A stretch of 62,303 bases of DNA, taken from NCBI GenBank assembly GCA_013792075.1, contig VMSR01000301.1:1-62303 (forward strand), written 5' to 3'. The notes beneath the pieces were generated by a model. The model saw nothing but the letters and a program-made list of their open reading frames with translations, was not told the origin of the DNA and searched no databases. Position 1 is the first letter of the stretch, and the number at the start of each line of letters is the position of its first letter. The position numbers and the translations under genes are program-made. Below are positions 52,273 through 62,302 of this stretch, one piece after another. The stretch is from Desulfobacula sp. Its GTDB lineage: Bacteria > Desulfobacterota > Desulfobacteria > Desulfobacterales > Desulfobacteraceae.

Positions 52273-53351
52273 TCACACAAATTTCAAATTTTTTTAAAAA
52301 CAAAAAAGTGCTGATTACCGGACACACCGGGTTTAAAGGCACATGGCTGACCATCTGGCTCAACGCCATGGGCGCCAAGATATGCGGATTTTCATTGGCA
52401 CCCCCGCATACGGACAATTTTTTCGCACTCTCCGGGATAGAAACAGCAATTTTCTCCATAACCGGTGATATCCGGGATTTTGACGCCCTTAACAAAGCGT
52501 GTCAAAATTTTAAACCCGAGATTATCCTCCATCTGGCCGCCCAGGCATTGGTGAAACAATCCTACCGAGACCCGGTCGAAACCTATTCTACCAATATAAT
52601 GGGAACGGTGAATCTTCTTGAAGCGGTGCGGTTAAACCCAGGCATAAAAGCCGTGATAAATGTTACAAGCGATAAATGCTACGAGAACCGGAACTGGCTG
52701 AAAGGATATACAGAATCCGATCCCATGGGAGGCCATGATCCCTATTCCAGCAGCAAAGCGTGTTCTGAGCTTGTAACTTCAGCCTATATGCGCTCCTTTT
52801 TTAATTTAGATGCTGAGGCCTTTAACCCGGCCATCGCATCGGCACGTTCCGGGAATATCATCGGCGGCGGAGATTTTGCAGAAAACAGACTGATTCCGGA
52901 TATGGTCAGAGCGTTTGCAAAAAACAAAAAAGTGCATATCCGCTATCCCAATGCAACCAGACCCTGGCAGTATGTTCTTGAACCCCTTTTGGGTTATATG
53001 ATGCTGGCATTGAATCTGGTTGACAATGGGTCACAATTTAACGGCGCGTGGAACTTTGGTCCCAAACCGGAAGATACGAGGGAGGTGGGTTACATCGTTG
53101 ACAAATTTTCCTCATTTATGGATTGTCATGACATGTGGAACCTGGATCCGGAAAAACATCCCCATGAAGCCGGATTGTTAATGCTGGATTCTTCCAAGGC
53201 TCACACCCTGCTCGGCTGGCATACAAGATTAAGTGTTGATACGGCCATAGAATGGACGGCAAACTGGTATAAATTTTTCCAAAAGGACCCGCGAAGAATA
53301 TTGGCGTTTTCTCAAAACCAAATCACGTCTTATGAGACATTGTTAAAATGA
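52257..53351 (+). CDS. rfbG: CDP-glucose 4,6-dehydratase
   Basis: NAD-dependent SDR enzyme giving CDP-4-keto-6-deoxyglucose. GHTGFKG (22-28), SDKCYENRNW (CDP-glucose family signature) and the catalytic YSSSK. 364 residues, normal. Partners rfbF directly upstream. An early ATG at 52257 reads MGFALITQ; the conserved part starts about residue 12. Confidence 0.95.
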   Translation: MGFALITQISNFFKNKKVLITGHTGFKGTWLTIWLNAMGAKICGFSLAPPHTDNFFALSGIETAIFSITGDIRDFDALNKACQNFKPEIILHLAAQALVKQSYRDPVETYSTNIMGTVNLLEAVRLNPGIKAVINVTSDKCYENRNWLKGYTESDPMGGHDPYSSSKACSELVTSAYMRSFFNLDAEAFNPAIASARSGNIIGGGDFAENRLIPDMVRAFAKNKKVHIRYPNATRPWQYVLEPLLGYMMLALNLVDNGSQFNGAWNFGPKPEDTREVGYIVDKFSSFMDCHDMWNLDPEKHPHEAGLLMLDSSKAHTLLGWHTRLSVDTAIEWTANWYKFFQKDPRRILAFSQNQITSYETLLK

Positions 53352-53899
53352 ACTTTATGGACACTGAATTGGAGGGTGCTTTTATTATTGAACATGCAAA
53401 GGTCGAAGACAATAGAGGATATTTCTCCAGGCTGATCTGCACAAAAGAACTCAAGAAAATAGGGCTTGCTGAAAATTTTGTACAGATAAACCAATCCCAT
53501 ACCATTCAGCCGGGTTCTGTCAGGGGAATGCACTTCCAGGTGCCGCCTGCTGCTGAAATAAAGATCGTCAAGTGTGTTAAAGGTTCTGTTTTTGATGTTA
53601 TTGTTGATATCCGCCGTAAATCTCCTACATTCCTATGTTGGTTTGGCCGAAATCTTTCTGAAGTGAATATGAAAATGATGTATGTTCCCAAAGGGTTTGC
53701 CCACGGATTTCAAACCTTAACGAAAAACAGCGAGTTGATTTATTTTCACTCGGAATACCATAGCCCTGATCACGAAGGCGCCTTGGCCTATAATGACCCA
53801 AAACTTTCAATAAACTGGCCTCTGGCTGTGACCGATATTTCAGAACGCGATGCTTCCCATCCGTTTCTTGATGAAACATTTGAGGGGGTGGATATATGA
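53348..53899 (+). CDS. NDP-4-keto-6-deoxysugar 3,5-epimerase (RfbC family)
   Basis: Cupin epimerase of the dTDP-4-dehydrorhamnose 3,5-epimerase family: RGYFSRL, SVRGMHFQ with the active His, VFDVIVDIR, and YVPKGFAHGFQTL. 183 residues, normal. Since it follows CDP-sugar enzymes and no dTDP genes (rmlA/B/D) are nearby, a CDP-4-keto-6-deoxy substrate is likely. Start overlaps rfbG's stop by four bases. Confidence 0.85.
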   Translation: MNFMDTELEGAFIIEHAKVEDNRGYFSRLICTKELKKIGLAENFVQINQSHTIQPGSVRGMHFQVPPAAEIKIVKCVKGSVFDVIVDIRRKSPTFLCWFGRNLSEVNMKMMYVPKGFAHGFQTLTKNSELIYFHSEYHSPDHEGALAYNDPKLSINWPLAVTDISERDASHPFLDETFEGVDI

Positions 53900-55122
53900 A
53901 ATGCAGGTCCTGTAAAAATGAATTAACCCATGTCTTTGCTGACTTGATGAATGCACCCTTATCGAACGGTTATTTAACAAAAAATCAGCTGAAAGACCCT
54001 GAAATCTATTATCCCTTGAAAACTTTTGTTTGTGAGCACTGCTGGCTGGTGCAGACAGATGATCACAAAAAATCTGAAGAAATTTTTGATAAACACTACG
54101 CATATTTCAGTTCATTTTCAAGCTCATGGCTTGTGCACTCCCAAAAATTTGTCACCATGATAATTGAAAAACTTGGTCTGCACAAATCCTCACTGGTGGC
54201 CGAAATAGCGTCCAATGACGGATATCTCCTCCAGTTTTTTCAAAAAACAGGTATCCCCTGCTTCGGCATTGAACCGACCGAAAGCACAGCCATTGCCGCA
54301 AGGCACAAAGGGATTGAAACCATTCAGCGCTTTTTTTCGGCTTCACTTGCAAAACAGCTTGCCGCCGAGGATCGAAAAGTTGATTTGATAATTGGGAACA
54401 ACGTTCTTGCCCATATTCCGGATCTCAATAATTTTGTTGAAGGCCTCGGGATATTATTAAATGAAAGGGGAACCATCACCATGGAGTTTCCCCACCTGAT
54501 GAACCTGATTGAACACAATCAGTTTGATACAATTTACCATGAACATTTTTCATATTTATCCTTTCAAACCGTCTGCACTATATTCAAGTCACACCAGCTT
54601 ACCGTCTATGATGTAACCGAACTGTCGACCCATGGCGGTTCGCTTCGAATTTTCGCAAGGCACAGCCAAAACAAAGATCTGCCTATTTCCGGGAATGTCC
54701 AACGCGTTTTAGAGCAGGAAAAAGCATCTGGCCTGTTTTGTCTTGAAACCTACAAACACTTTCAAAACAGAATTGAACAAGTAAGTTGTGGGTTTTTGAA
54801 ATTTCTTCTGGACACAAAAACAAAGGGCAAAACCATTGTCGGCTATGGTGCCGCTGCCAAAGGCAATACCCTTCTCAATTATTGCGGAATAAAAAACAAT
54901 TTAATCGATTTTGTGGCAGATGCTTCGCCGCATAAACAGGGAAAATATCTGCCTGGCAGCCATATCCCCATTGTTTTAGAACAAAAAATCAAAGAGACAA
55001 AACCGGATTTTGTTGTTTTGTTCCCCTGGAATCTTCAGGAGGAACTGATACCCAAACTGAGTTACATTTATAACTGGGGGGGGAAATTTGTAACGGCTAT
55101 CCCCGCACTGGAGATCTTTTGA
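53896..55122 (+). CDS. NDP-sugar C-methyltransferase-type SAM enzyme
   Basis: 408 residues in three parts: an N-terminal zinc-binding motif (CRSCKNEL...CEHCWLVQTD, about residues 3-50); a SAM domain (VAEIASNDGYLLQFF near residue 100; NNVLAHIPDLNNFVEG); and a C-terminal half (VGYGAAAKGNTLLNYCG; GSHIPI), the layout of C-3 sugar C-methyltransferases such as TylC3-type. So it probably adds a branch methyl to the CDP-ketosugar. Start overlaps the epimerase gene by four bases. Position on the ring unknown. Confidence 0.8.
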   Translation: MKCRSCKNELTHVFADLMNAPLSNGYLTKNQLKDPEIYYPLKTFVCEHCWLVQTDDHKKSEEIFDKHYAYFSSFSSSWLVHSQKFVTMIIEKLGLHKSSLVAEIASNDGYLLQFFQKTGIPCFGIEPTESTAIAARHKGIETIQRFFSASLAKQLAAEDRKVDLIIGNNVLAHIPDLNNFVEGLGILLNERGTITMEFPHLMNLIEHNQFDTIYHEHFSYLSFQTVCTIFKSHQLTVYDVTELSTHGGSLRIFARHSQNKDLPISGNVQRVLEQEKASGLFCLETYKHFQNRIEQVSCGFLKFLLDTKTKGKTIVGYGAAAKGNTLLNYCGIKNNLIDFVADASPHKQGKYLPGSHIPIVLEQKIKETKPDFVVLFPWNLQEELIPKLSYIYNWGGKFVTAIPALEIF

Positions 55123-55198
55123 TGATACATATCACAACAGCCATGCAATTTATAATTAGTTGGTGTTGTAAAAACCTTCAAACGGAATTTGCCAACTC

Positions 55199-56041
55199 AT
55201 GAAGGTTGCAGTCACAGGAGCAACTGGCTTTATTGGAAAGCATGTCCTTTCCGAGTTGGCAAAATATCCCGTAGAAATTGTTGCAATTTCAAGACAGGCG
55301 TCGGTTGATCTGACGCCATCCCAACGAATGAAAGTGATTCGATTTGATTTGGAGAACGCATCACCCGATTCTATAAAGCAGATAGGAAATCCCGACGTGC
55401 TCATTCACCTGGCATGGGGAGGCTTGCCTAATTACAGCTCTATGCACCATTTTGAACGTGAACTTCCCATGCATTATTTTTTTCTAAAAACCATGATCAA
55501 AGCAGGCCTTAAATCTCTCTTTGTTGCAGGCACTTGTTTTGAATATGGCATGCAATCCGGACCCTTGAGTGAAAGTATGATCCCCCGTCCCAATAATTCC
55601 TATGGTTTTGCCAAAGATACACTTCGGCGCCAGCTGGAATACTTGAAGACACATATGCCATTCTCTCTGACATGGGGAAGACTTTTTTATCTATACGGCC
55701 ATGGGCAATCCGACACTTCCCTCTTGCCACAATTGCGAAGAGCCGTTCAACGCGGTGACAGCATATTTCATATGTCCAGCGGAGAACAATTGCGGGATTA
55801 TCTATCGGTTACCGATGCTGCCAGAGATATCGTTTCATTGGCGTTGCAATCAAAGGACATCGGTATTGTGAACATTTGTTCCGGAAAACCTGTTTCTGTT
55901 CGAAAACAGGTCGAAAACTGGATTGCAGAAAACGCCTGGAAAATCAAACTGGATCTTGGCTATTATCCATATCCGGATTATGAACCCATGGCTTTTTGGG
56001 GTGACCGACGAAAGATTGATAGCTGTATGGAACCATTATGA
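55199..56041 (+). CDS. NAD(P)-dependent epimerase/reductase of nucleotide sugars
   Basis: Extended SDR: GATGFIG (Rossmann), HLAWGGLPNYS, GTCFEYG, and catalytic Tyr/Lys in NSYGFAK. 280 residues. Similar enzymes reduce or epimerise the 4-keto group of CDP-6-deoxyhexoses. Start at 55199 after a 76-base gap; end overlaps the next gene by four bases. Which of the two reactions it performs is not decidable here. Confidence 0.8.
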   Translation: MKVAVTGATGFIGKHVLSELAKYPVEIVAISRQASVDLTPSQRMKVIRFDLENASPDSIKQIGNPDVLIHLAWGGLPNYSSMHHFERELPMHYFFLKTMIKAGLKSLFVAGTCFEYGMQSGPLSESMIPRPNNSYGFAKDTLRRQLEYLKTHMPFSLTWGRLFYLYGHGQSDTSLLPQLRRAVQRGDSIFHMSSGEQLRDYLSVTDAARDIVSLALQSKDIGIVNICSGKPVSVRKQVENWIAENAWKIKLDLGYYPYPDYEPMAFWGDRRKIDSCMEPL

Positions 56042-57114
56042 ATTATGACAAAGAACTATACAGGGCGGAACAATTGCCCATATTTCAAAACCGCATGTAC
56101 CGCACACAAACCGAGGGAAAGGCATGCCCTAAGGGTGATGTTATTTTGGTCCAAGACATGGACACAGGCTTGATTTTTAATCGAGCGTTCAGACCAGACC
56201 TTGTTCAATATGATGCTGACTATCAGAATGAGCAAGCTGTCAGTTCTATTTTCAAGGCGCACCTGGAAAATGTTTCAAAAATAATTCACAACAATTTTCA
56301 AAATTATCGCCTCATTGAAGTCGGCTGTGGCAAGGGGTTTTTCCTTGAATATCTTCAAAAGCTTGGTTTTGATGTTTTCGGAATAGATCCAGCTTACGAG
56401 GGGAAAAATCCTTACATTATCAAAAAACACTTTACCTTGGATCTGGGGTTGCAGGCTGATGGCATTATTTTGAGACATGTGCTTGAACATGTCCAAAACC
56501 CGTTTGAATTTCTCGACAATATACGAAAAGTAAATAATGGGATAGGGAAAATTTATATTGAAGTTCCCTGTCTTGATTGGATTTGCAGTCACCATGCATG
56601 GTTTGATATTTTTTATGAACATGTGAACTATTTTAGGATCAATGACTTGATTCGTTTTTTTGGAACGAGTTATGAATACGGACACCTCTTTGGTGGGCAG
56701 TATTTTTATATTGTTGCTGACCTTTCAACCCTTCAAAAACCGATTTATGATGACCGGTCCCATTTTGAATTTCCAAAGAACTTTCTTGCTTCTGTTGATC
56801 GTCATACAAACCGACTGAATGACAAGACAAAAACAAAATCTGTCATCTGGGGCGGTGCTTCCAAGGGCGTTATCTTTGCTATCTTCATGGAGCGAGCCGG
56901 CATTAATTTTGATTTCGTGATTGACATCAACTCGGCCAAACAAGGCAAATATCTGCCCGGAACAGGTATGCGGGTTCATTCACCAGAAGATGTGATCAGC
57001 CGACTTGACACCTTCACGGACATTTTTGTTATGAATAGCAATTATCTCGACGAAATCAGGACCCTGACGAATAATCGTTTTAGTTATATCACGGTGGAAT
57101 ATGAAAAAATTTGA
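56038..57114 (+). CDS. SAM-dependent methyltransferase of the surface-sugar locus
   Basis: 358 residues. Motif I IEVGCGKGFFLEYL, an acidic VFGIDPAYEG, and LRHVLEHVQNPFEFL, then a C-terminal part (VIWGGASKGVIFAIFMERAGINFDFVIDINSAKQGKYLPGTGM) akin to the one ending the C-methyltransferase upstream (SPHKQGKYLPGSHIP). So two related enzymes stand in one locus. N-terminal zinc cysteines are not conserved here. Target sugar unknown. Confidence 0.75.
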   Translation: MNYDKELYRAEQLPIFQNRMYRTQTEGKACPKGDVILVQDMDTGLIFNRAFRPDLVQYDADYQNEQAVSSIFKAHLENVSKIIHNNFQNYRLIEVGCGKGFFLEYLQKLGFDVFGIDPAYEGKNPYIIKKHFTLDLGLQADGIILRHVLEHVQNPFEFLDNIRKVNNGIGKIYIEVPCLDWICSHHAWFDIFYEHVNYFRINDLIRFFGTSYEYGHLFGGQYFYIVADLSTLQKPIYDDRSHFEFPKNFLASVDRHTNRLNDKTKTKSVIWGGASKGVIFAIFMERAGINFDFVIDINSAKQGKYLPGTGMRVHSPEDVISRLDTFTDIFVMNSNYLDEIRTLTNNRFSYITVEYEKI

Positions 57115-57829
57115 ACAAGAAGTAAAAAAGCGGATAGCTGACAATCGTCAGAATAAAACCCTTCGTAAAGACGCAGACAATTTTATGATGACTTCTCTGG
57201 TTTCCAAATACTCATATAATTTTTCCTGGCTGGGTCGCCCGATCATTCAGTATCCACAGGATATCATTGCCATGCAGGAGCTAATCTGGGAAACCAAGCC
57301 TGATTTAATTATCGAAACCGGTATCGCCCATGGCGGTTCTCTGATTATGTATGCTTCCTTTTTAGAAATGATTGGACACGGACATGTTTTGGGAATAGAC
57401 ATTGATATTCGAAAGCATAACCGAAATGAAATTGAAAAACACCCAATGTTCAAGAGAATAACCCTGCTAGAAGGGTCATCCATCTCCGATGAAATAGCAG
57501 ATAAAGTGGTTGTTTTTGCCAGGGACCATAAAAAAATTTTGGTTGTATTGGATTCAAATCATACCCATGAACATGTTTTAAAGGAACTTAATTTGTATTC
57601 GCCATTGGTATCAAAAGGCAGTTATATTGTTGTATTTGATACCATTGTGGAAGATATGCCCAATGAATCCTTCCTTGACAGGCCATGGGGAAAAGGAAAT
57701 AATCCCAAAACGGCTGTATGGAAATTTTTGGAAACCAATGACCGATTCGCCATTGATAAACAAATTGAAAATAAACTATTAATTACCGTTTCTCCCGATG
57801 GATTTCTTAAATGCATAAAAAATCTGTAA
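57101..57829 (+). CDS. Cephalosporin-hydroxylase-like (CmcI) methyltransferase
   Basis: 242 residues. CmcI/rhamnosyl O-methyltransferase features: LIIETGIAHGGSLIMYAS (motif I), GIDIDIR, VVLDSNHTHEHVLKEL, and SKGSYIVVFDTI. Members O-methylate sugars in polysaccharides. Start overlaps the preceding gene by 14 bases. SAM-dependent, metal probably required (Asp/His in DSNHTH). Substrate unknown. Confidence 0.8.
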   Translation: MKKFEQEVKKRIADNRQNKTLRKDADNFMMTSLVSKYSYNFSWLGRPIIQYPQDIIAMQELIWETKPDLIIETGIAHGGSLIMYASFLEMIGHGHVLGIDIDIRKHNRNEIEKHPMFKRITLLEGSSISDEIADKVVVFARDHKKILVVLDSNHTHEHVLKELNLYSPLVSKGSYIVVFDTIVEDMPNESFLDRPWGKGNNPKTAVWKFLETNDRFAIDKQIENKLLITVSPDGFLKCIKNL

Positions 57830-57848
57830 GCCTAAAAGGAAGAATGCT

Positions 57849-58688
57849 TTGAAACCGCTTATCAGTATCGGAATGCCTGTATATAACGAAGAAATATTTA
57901 TAGAAGCAAGTGTAGCATCCATCCTAAGTCAGGACTACGAAAATTTCGAACTGATAATATCCGATAATGCATCCTCTGACAAAACACAACAGATCTGCCT
58001 TGAACTGGCTCAAAAAGACAGGAGGATCCGGTATATCAGAAGTAATACCAATATGGGTGCCCTGGCAAATTTCTGCAAAACCTTTGATTCTGCAACCGGA
58101 AAATACTTCATGTTTGCCGGTGGGCATGATTTATGGTCTTCAAATTTTATTAACACTTGTTTAAGGACACTGCAAACTTTTCCTTCCTCGGTTCTGGCAT
58201 TCCCGGCTACCAGTTGGATCAATGAAAGAAACCAACCTGTAATCAAAGAAACCCCCTTTTATGACACAAAGGGATTAGACGTCATCAGCCGATACCTCTT
58301 TGTTTTATGGGGACCGATGAATCCTGTTTATGGGCTGATTCGAATGGATGCATTGAAAAAGGTCAGAATGAAAATTCAGATGCTTGGCTGGGATCTCATC
58401 ATCTTGACAGAATTGTCATTTTTAGGACAATTCGCCTATACAAAAGAGGCAGTCTGGTACCGACGGATTAAAAATGGTGAAGAATCACGAAAACAAAAAA
58501 TGCAGCGTTATAAAGGCACTCTGTTTTCAAAATCAAATCTATTGTCTGGAATTATGCTCAACATAAGGATTCCTTTTGAACTGGTCCGGTCAATTTTAAA
58601 GGCCAAAATAAATTTCATTGATAAGATATCCGTTCTTCTTATCATGCTGGTCTCAGCACCCATCAAATATTATATCTCAACCAAATGA
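57849..58688 (+). CDS. Family 2 glycosyltransferase
   Basis: 279 residues. SIGMPVYNEEIFIEASVASIL, LIISDNASSDKTQQIC, YIRSNTNMG, and GGHDLW in place of a strict DxD. TTG 57849 is the likely start with GGAAG six bases upstream. Probably adds one residue to a lipid-linked or capsular glycan. Ends overlap the next gene by four bases. Confidence 0.85.
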   Translation: MKPLISIGMPVYNEEIFIEASVASILSQDYENFELIISDNASSDKTQQICLELAQKDRRIRYIRSNTNMGALANFCKTFDSATGKYFMFAGGHDLWSSNFINTCLRTLQTFPSSVLAFPATSWINERNQPVIKETPFYDTKGLDVISRYLFVLWGPMNPVYGLIRMDALKKVRMKIQMLGWDLIILTELSFLGQFAYTKEAVWYRRIKNGEESRKQKMQRYKGTLFSKSNLLSGIMLNIRIPFELVRSILKAKINFIDKISVLLIMLVSAPIKYYISTK

Positions 58689-59613
58689 CATCCAATAAAA
58701 AGACAAAGCGTATCGGCTGGTTTCTGGTGTTCCTGTTTTTTGCTATACTCTATTATTTAAATCCAGATCTCTTCAAAGAAATTTCCAGAGTGAAAGATAT
58801 CCGCTTCATTAACTTTCTCATGCTCTCGGTGTTATGTGTTTCCAATCAATTTCTACTTGGACTTGAAATAAAAATCCTTTGCCAACCATTTGATATTCAC
58901 CTTGGTGTTATTGAAAGTTTTGGGTTATCGTCCATTCGTTCCATTGCAAATCACCTTCCCATGGGGGCTGGGGTTATCTCAAACGCCTTGTACCTGAAAA
59001 ACCAGAAGAAGCTCTCCATAGCGAACTTCACCTCTTCTCTCACAGTCAGTATCGTTTTAATGTTTCTGATTGCCGGGTTTTTGGGTTTTATAACATCCGT
59101 ATATCTAACCATGAGCACAGGTTCAACCGGGTTAAACTTGGTCATCCTTTTTTTCAGCGTTTTTCTCACAAGCCTGCTCCTGATCACAATTCGACTGCCC
59201 ATCCTTAAATCCAAAAACTTTATTGCAGAATTCATCAGAAATTTTCAGCAAGGATATACATTGCTAAAAAAAATAGGACAGCAATCCAAAAACTGATCGC
59301 CCTTAAATCACTATTGTTGTTGCTGTTAATCATCAAAATGAAGCTGTTATTTGTATCCGTCGGATATGATCTTAATTTGGGCAGCATAATTTTAATTGTC
59401 GCGGGTGTTGTGACGTTTAGAATCGCCACAATATTGCCGGGAAATATCGGTTTGACAGAAAGTATCTCCGGTTTTATAGCGATAGCTTCCGGCAGTACAT
59501 TTGAAAATGGATTTGTTGGAATGGCAGTGGATCGAATTATTCAGACCATATGGATTTTTTTATTGGGGATATTTTTCCTGTTTTATTTCAAAAATAAGAT
59601 TTTAGATTCTTAA
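58685..59613 (+). pseudogene. LPG-synthase-TM/UPF0104 membrane protein, frameshifted
   Basis: Two frames make one protein of about 305 residues: 58685-59296 (six hydrophobic helices, GLSSIRSIANHLPMGAGVISNALYLK) and 59314-59613 (three helices, LPGNIGLTESISGFIA). Adding one A to the A8 run 59266-59273 gives LLKKNRTAIQKLIALK and joins them. The LPG_synthase_TM fold without the lysyl-transfer domain is found in glycan loci and may be a lipid-sugar flippase or transporter. In a real genome the break could be phase variable, but a homopolymer error is likelier. Confidence 0.7.
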
Positions 59614-61273
59614 TTCGTATAAGGAAAATCCCTTTTTATCGAATTTAATCTTCATAAATCGATATATAAACTCTTTTAGCAATATTTCCTCCTGGGTATT
59701 CAAATCAATTTTCATCTGCTGTCTGAACAATCTATTGCTTATAAGTATATGGGTAATACCCTGACTTTTTATTTCAGAAACAACCCTGGCAGCACTCTGA
59801 TCTTTTTGAGATATAGAATACAACAAGCGGATATTGTTTCCGTTATCCGGGATATAGTCCCTATCACAATAATACCCCCGTTTTCCAATATAGATAAAAA
59901 GAATCTTTGCATCTTCCGACAGGTTCTCATTGATATATTCAAATGCAAAATTCTCAGGTCTATAGGATGAAATATAATCCTGCCTGCTTATTTTTCCCAA
60001 CAAATATGGAAAAGGCTGGACATAGTTATATTGATTGACCAAATAGTTGATACAAAAGACTACCTGAAAAATAAAAACGAACAGAATAAATATCGTTCCT
60101 GCCTTGTTTGCAATGTGCCGGGTTGGATTCTCTTTCATAAAACAGACGATTCCATGAATCCCGAAGATTGACAGAATCACCAGCGCAGGTATCGCGGGGG
60201 CCAAATACCGAATTCTCGCCACTGTGGCTGAAAGGGAAATTAAAATAAAGAATACTGCATATCCCAATAAAACGATTTTTTCATGCTTTATAGAGTTCCT
60301 TGTCTTCAGGATACCCACAAATGCAAACATTGGTAGAAAAAACAATACAGGTGTTAACTTCCCGTCAAAATATTTAAAATCATTGTCCTTTCCCTCAAAA
60401 AAAATACGTACCGGTATTAAGAGGATCTCCCACCAACTCTCATGATCGATCAATCTCCGGTATTCAAGGGGGCTCAAATTTTGATTTTCCCCATTTTTAA
60501 GTTCCAGGGAATTAATACACGTATTTTCAGAATTAATATTAAAAGCTGAATTGTATAATGGATAAACCGGATTACCCGTCCATATATAATTGCGGACACC
60601 CCATGGAGAGTAAACTGCTGCAGCGCTTAGGACAAACAGCATAAGCCCGATTAATAATCGTGAGACACCCTTTTTCTTCCCAGGGTCTTTGAAAAACAGA
60701 TAAAATATGGAAAAAATCAATAAGATAAAGGTAATGAACCCGTTGTATTTTGTTCCCATTGCCATTCCGCAAAAAAAACCGGAAATCAAAAGATGCCTAT
60801 AATTAAATTTCGAATCCCTCCATTTAAACAGAGCGAACAGAGCCGCTGTTGAAAAAAACACCAGTCCTAGATCCACATAGGCGGTGATACACAGTTTAAT
60901 GATGATGGGAATTGTAAAAAACAGAAGCACCCCAAAAAGTGCATATACCCTGTCGAGTCTTGCCGTAAGGTAGTTAAAAATAAAAACAGAAGTCAGTATC
61001 CCGAAAAAAAAAATGGATAAATTTAGGAGCGATATCCGACCCCAGGTACAGGGCGATGCCGAACAAAATTTCCAGGTTCATTGGAAAATACGAATAGATC
61101 ATACAGGGAAGTTCTATAATCCTTGTCTGGGAAATATATATTTTTGGAATGGCAAGATGATGAACAAGCGCATCCCGACTGATGGGAGGGACCAGACACA
61201 GAATGGCAATCAACAGCAGGAGAAACATTAAAAGAATCCAACAGGCCCAAATCATATGCCTCTTATAATTCAT
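59602..61273 (-). pseudogene. GT39-like membrane glycosyltransferase, frameshifted
   Basis: Two frames: 60974-61273 (N-terminal, PPISRDALVHHLAIPKIY, with acidic catalytic-like Asp) and 59602-60930 (about ten membrane helices, GTKYNGF, PWGVRNYIWTGNPVYPLYN, and a C-terminal periplasmic domain). One base too many or too few in the A10 run 61004-61013 separates FIHFFFRDTDF from FFFGILTSVFIF. Together about 550 residues, matching ArnT/PMT-type (GT39/GT83) glycosyltransferases that use lipid-linked sugars. Convergent with the LPG-TM gene; 12 bases overlap. Confidence 0.75.
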
Positions 61274-61327
61274 TTTTTTGTTGTTCTCTTCCCGCGTGTT
61301 GATACATCAGCATAACCCCAAAAAAAA

Positions 61328-62302
61328 TTATGTGCCGGATCTTTGAATCATCTCTTTAAGGCTGATATCTATCTTTTTTGCAATGATTGCCTCAATTTTC
61401 TTATATGACAGCCTCACCAAAGGGTGTTTTTCCATTTCCAGTTGCTTGAGTTTGGTTTGAATTTCTTTAACACTTAACCCATCGATCAGCTCTTGCACAT
61501 AGCGATCCATATCGGTTTTATTGCCACGGCGAATACTGTTTTCAATCAAGGCAATGAGAACAAAAACCCGCATTCGTTCAGACCCCTTATCCTTGGCCTG
61601 ATTTAAAATCCGATCTGCTTTGATAAAATTGTCTTTTCTGAGAAAATCGATTCCAAAATATATCAAAGTGTCCCTATCAAATGGTAAATACTGAACAGAT
61701 TTTAAAAAACAATTGTCTTCTGGATCATCTAATCCCAATTGCAATAGAATCTGGCTTTTAAGTTTTAATACTGAAATATTTTTATCTTCCCGTTGCCTTA
61801 GGATATTTATCTGATCCAGCGCCTGATCCAGTTTCCCGGCATCCACCAGGCTGAGTGCATAATTGAATCTGGCCACATTCCCTTCCGGAAGGGCTTCAAC
61901 CGCTTTTTCACCGTAAAAAACAGCTGTTTCGTATTCTTTTTTCATCATATAGAGGGATCTTAAATTGTCATAGGAAATCATCCGTGAAAAATTTGGATAG
62001 GGATCCTGAAATTTAAGCGCCTTTTTATAAAGGGAAATGGCCTCATCATATGCCCCTGTTTTCTGACAATAATAAAATGCATAGTTCTGATAGGGCCGCG
62101 CTCTTTCAGGTGCTTTTTCAATTGCATCCCGCCAAAAACTTTCCTCTGTTATCCAGACAAAATTGCGGGTATAGGTTGCAAATCCCAATAAAAAGACAAG
62201 GCTGGTAACGGCAGCAACAAAAAAATAAAAAAGCATCTTTTTCGTTGCCTGGTGTTGATAAAAATCAAGTCCCTTTAGTACCCCGGCTGAAATTGGAACA
62301 AA
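61328..62302 (-). CDS. TPR-repeat membrane protein (partial, N-terminus beyond the window)
   Basis: The frame is open to the right edge, upstream of the ATG at 62236 (reading FVPISAGVLKGLDFYQHQATKK before it), so the protein is N-terminally truncated by the window. It has a membrane helix (FYFFVAAVTSLVFLLGFATY) and about eight TPR-like repeats (ARPYQNYAFYYCQKTGAYDEA; VARFNYALSLVDAGKLDQA). It resembles the C-terminal half of O-mannosyltransferase/TMTC-like proteins. In the polysaccharide region, it may assist glycan or pilus assembly. Function not shown. Confidence 0.75.
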   Translation of the reverse strand, partial: FVPISAGVLKGLDFYQHQATKKMLFYFFVAAVTSLVFLLGFATYTRNFVWITEESFWRDAIEKAPERARPYQNYAFYYCQKTGAYDEAISLYKKALKFQDPYPNFSRMISYDNLRSLYMMKKEYETAVFYGEKAVEALPEGNVARFNYALSLVDAGKLDQALDQINILRQREDKNISVLKLKSQILLQLGLDDPEDNCFLKSVQYLPFDRDTLIYFGIDFLRKDNFIKADRILNQAKDKGSERMRVFVLIALIENSIRRGNKTDMDRYVQELIDGLSVKEIQTKLKQLEMEKHPLVRLSYKKIEAIIAKKIDISLKEMIQRSGT

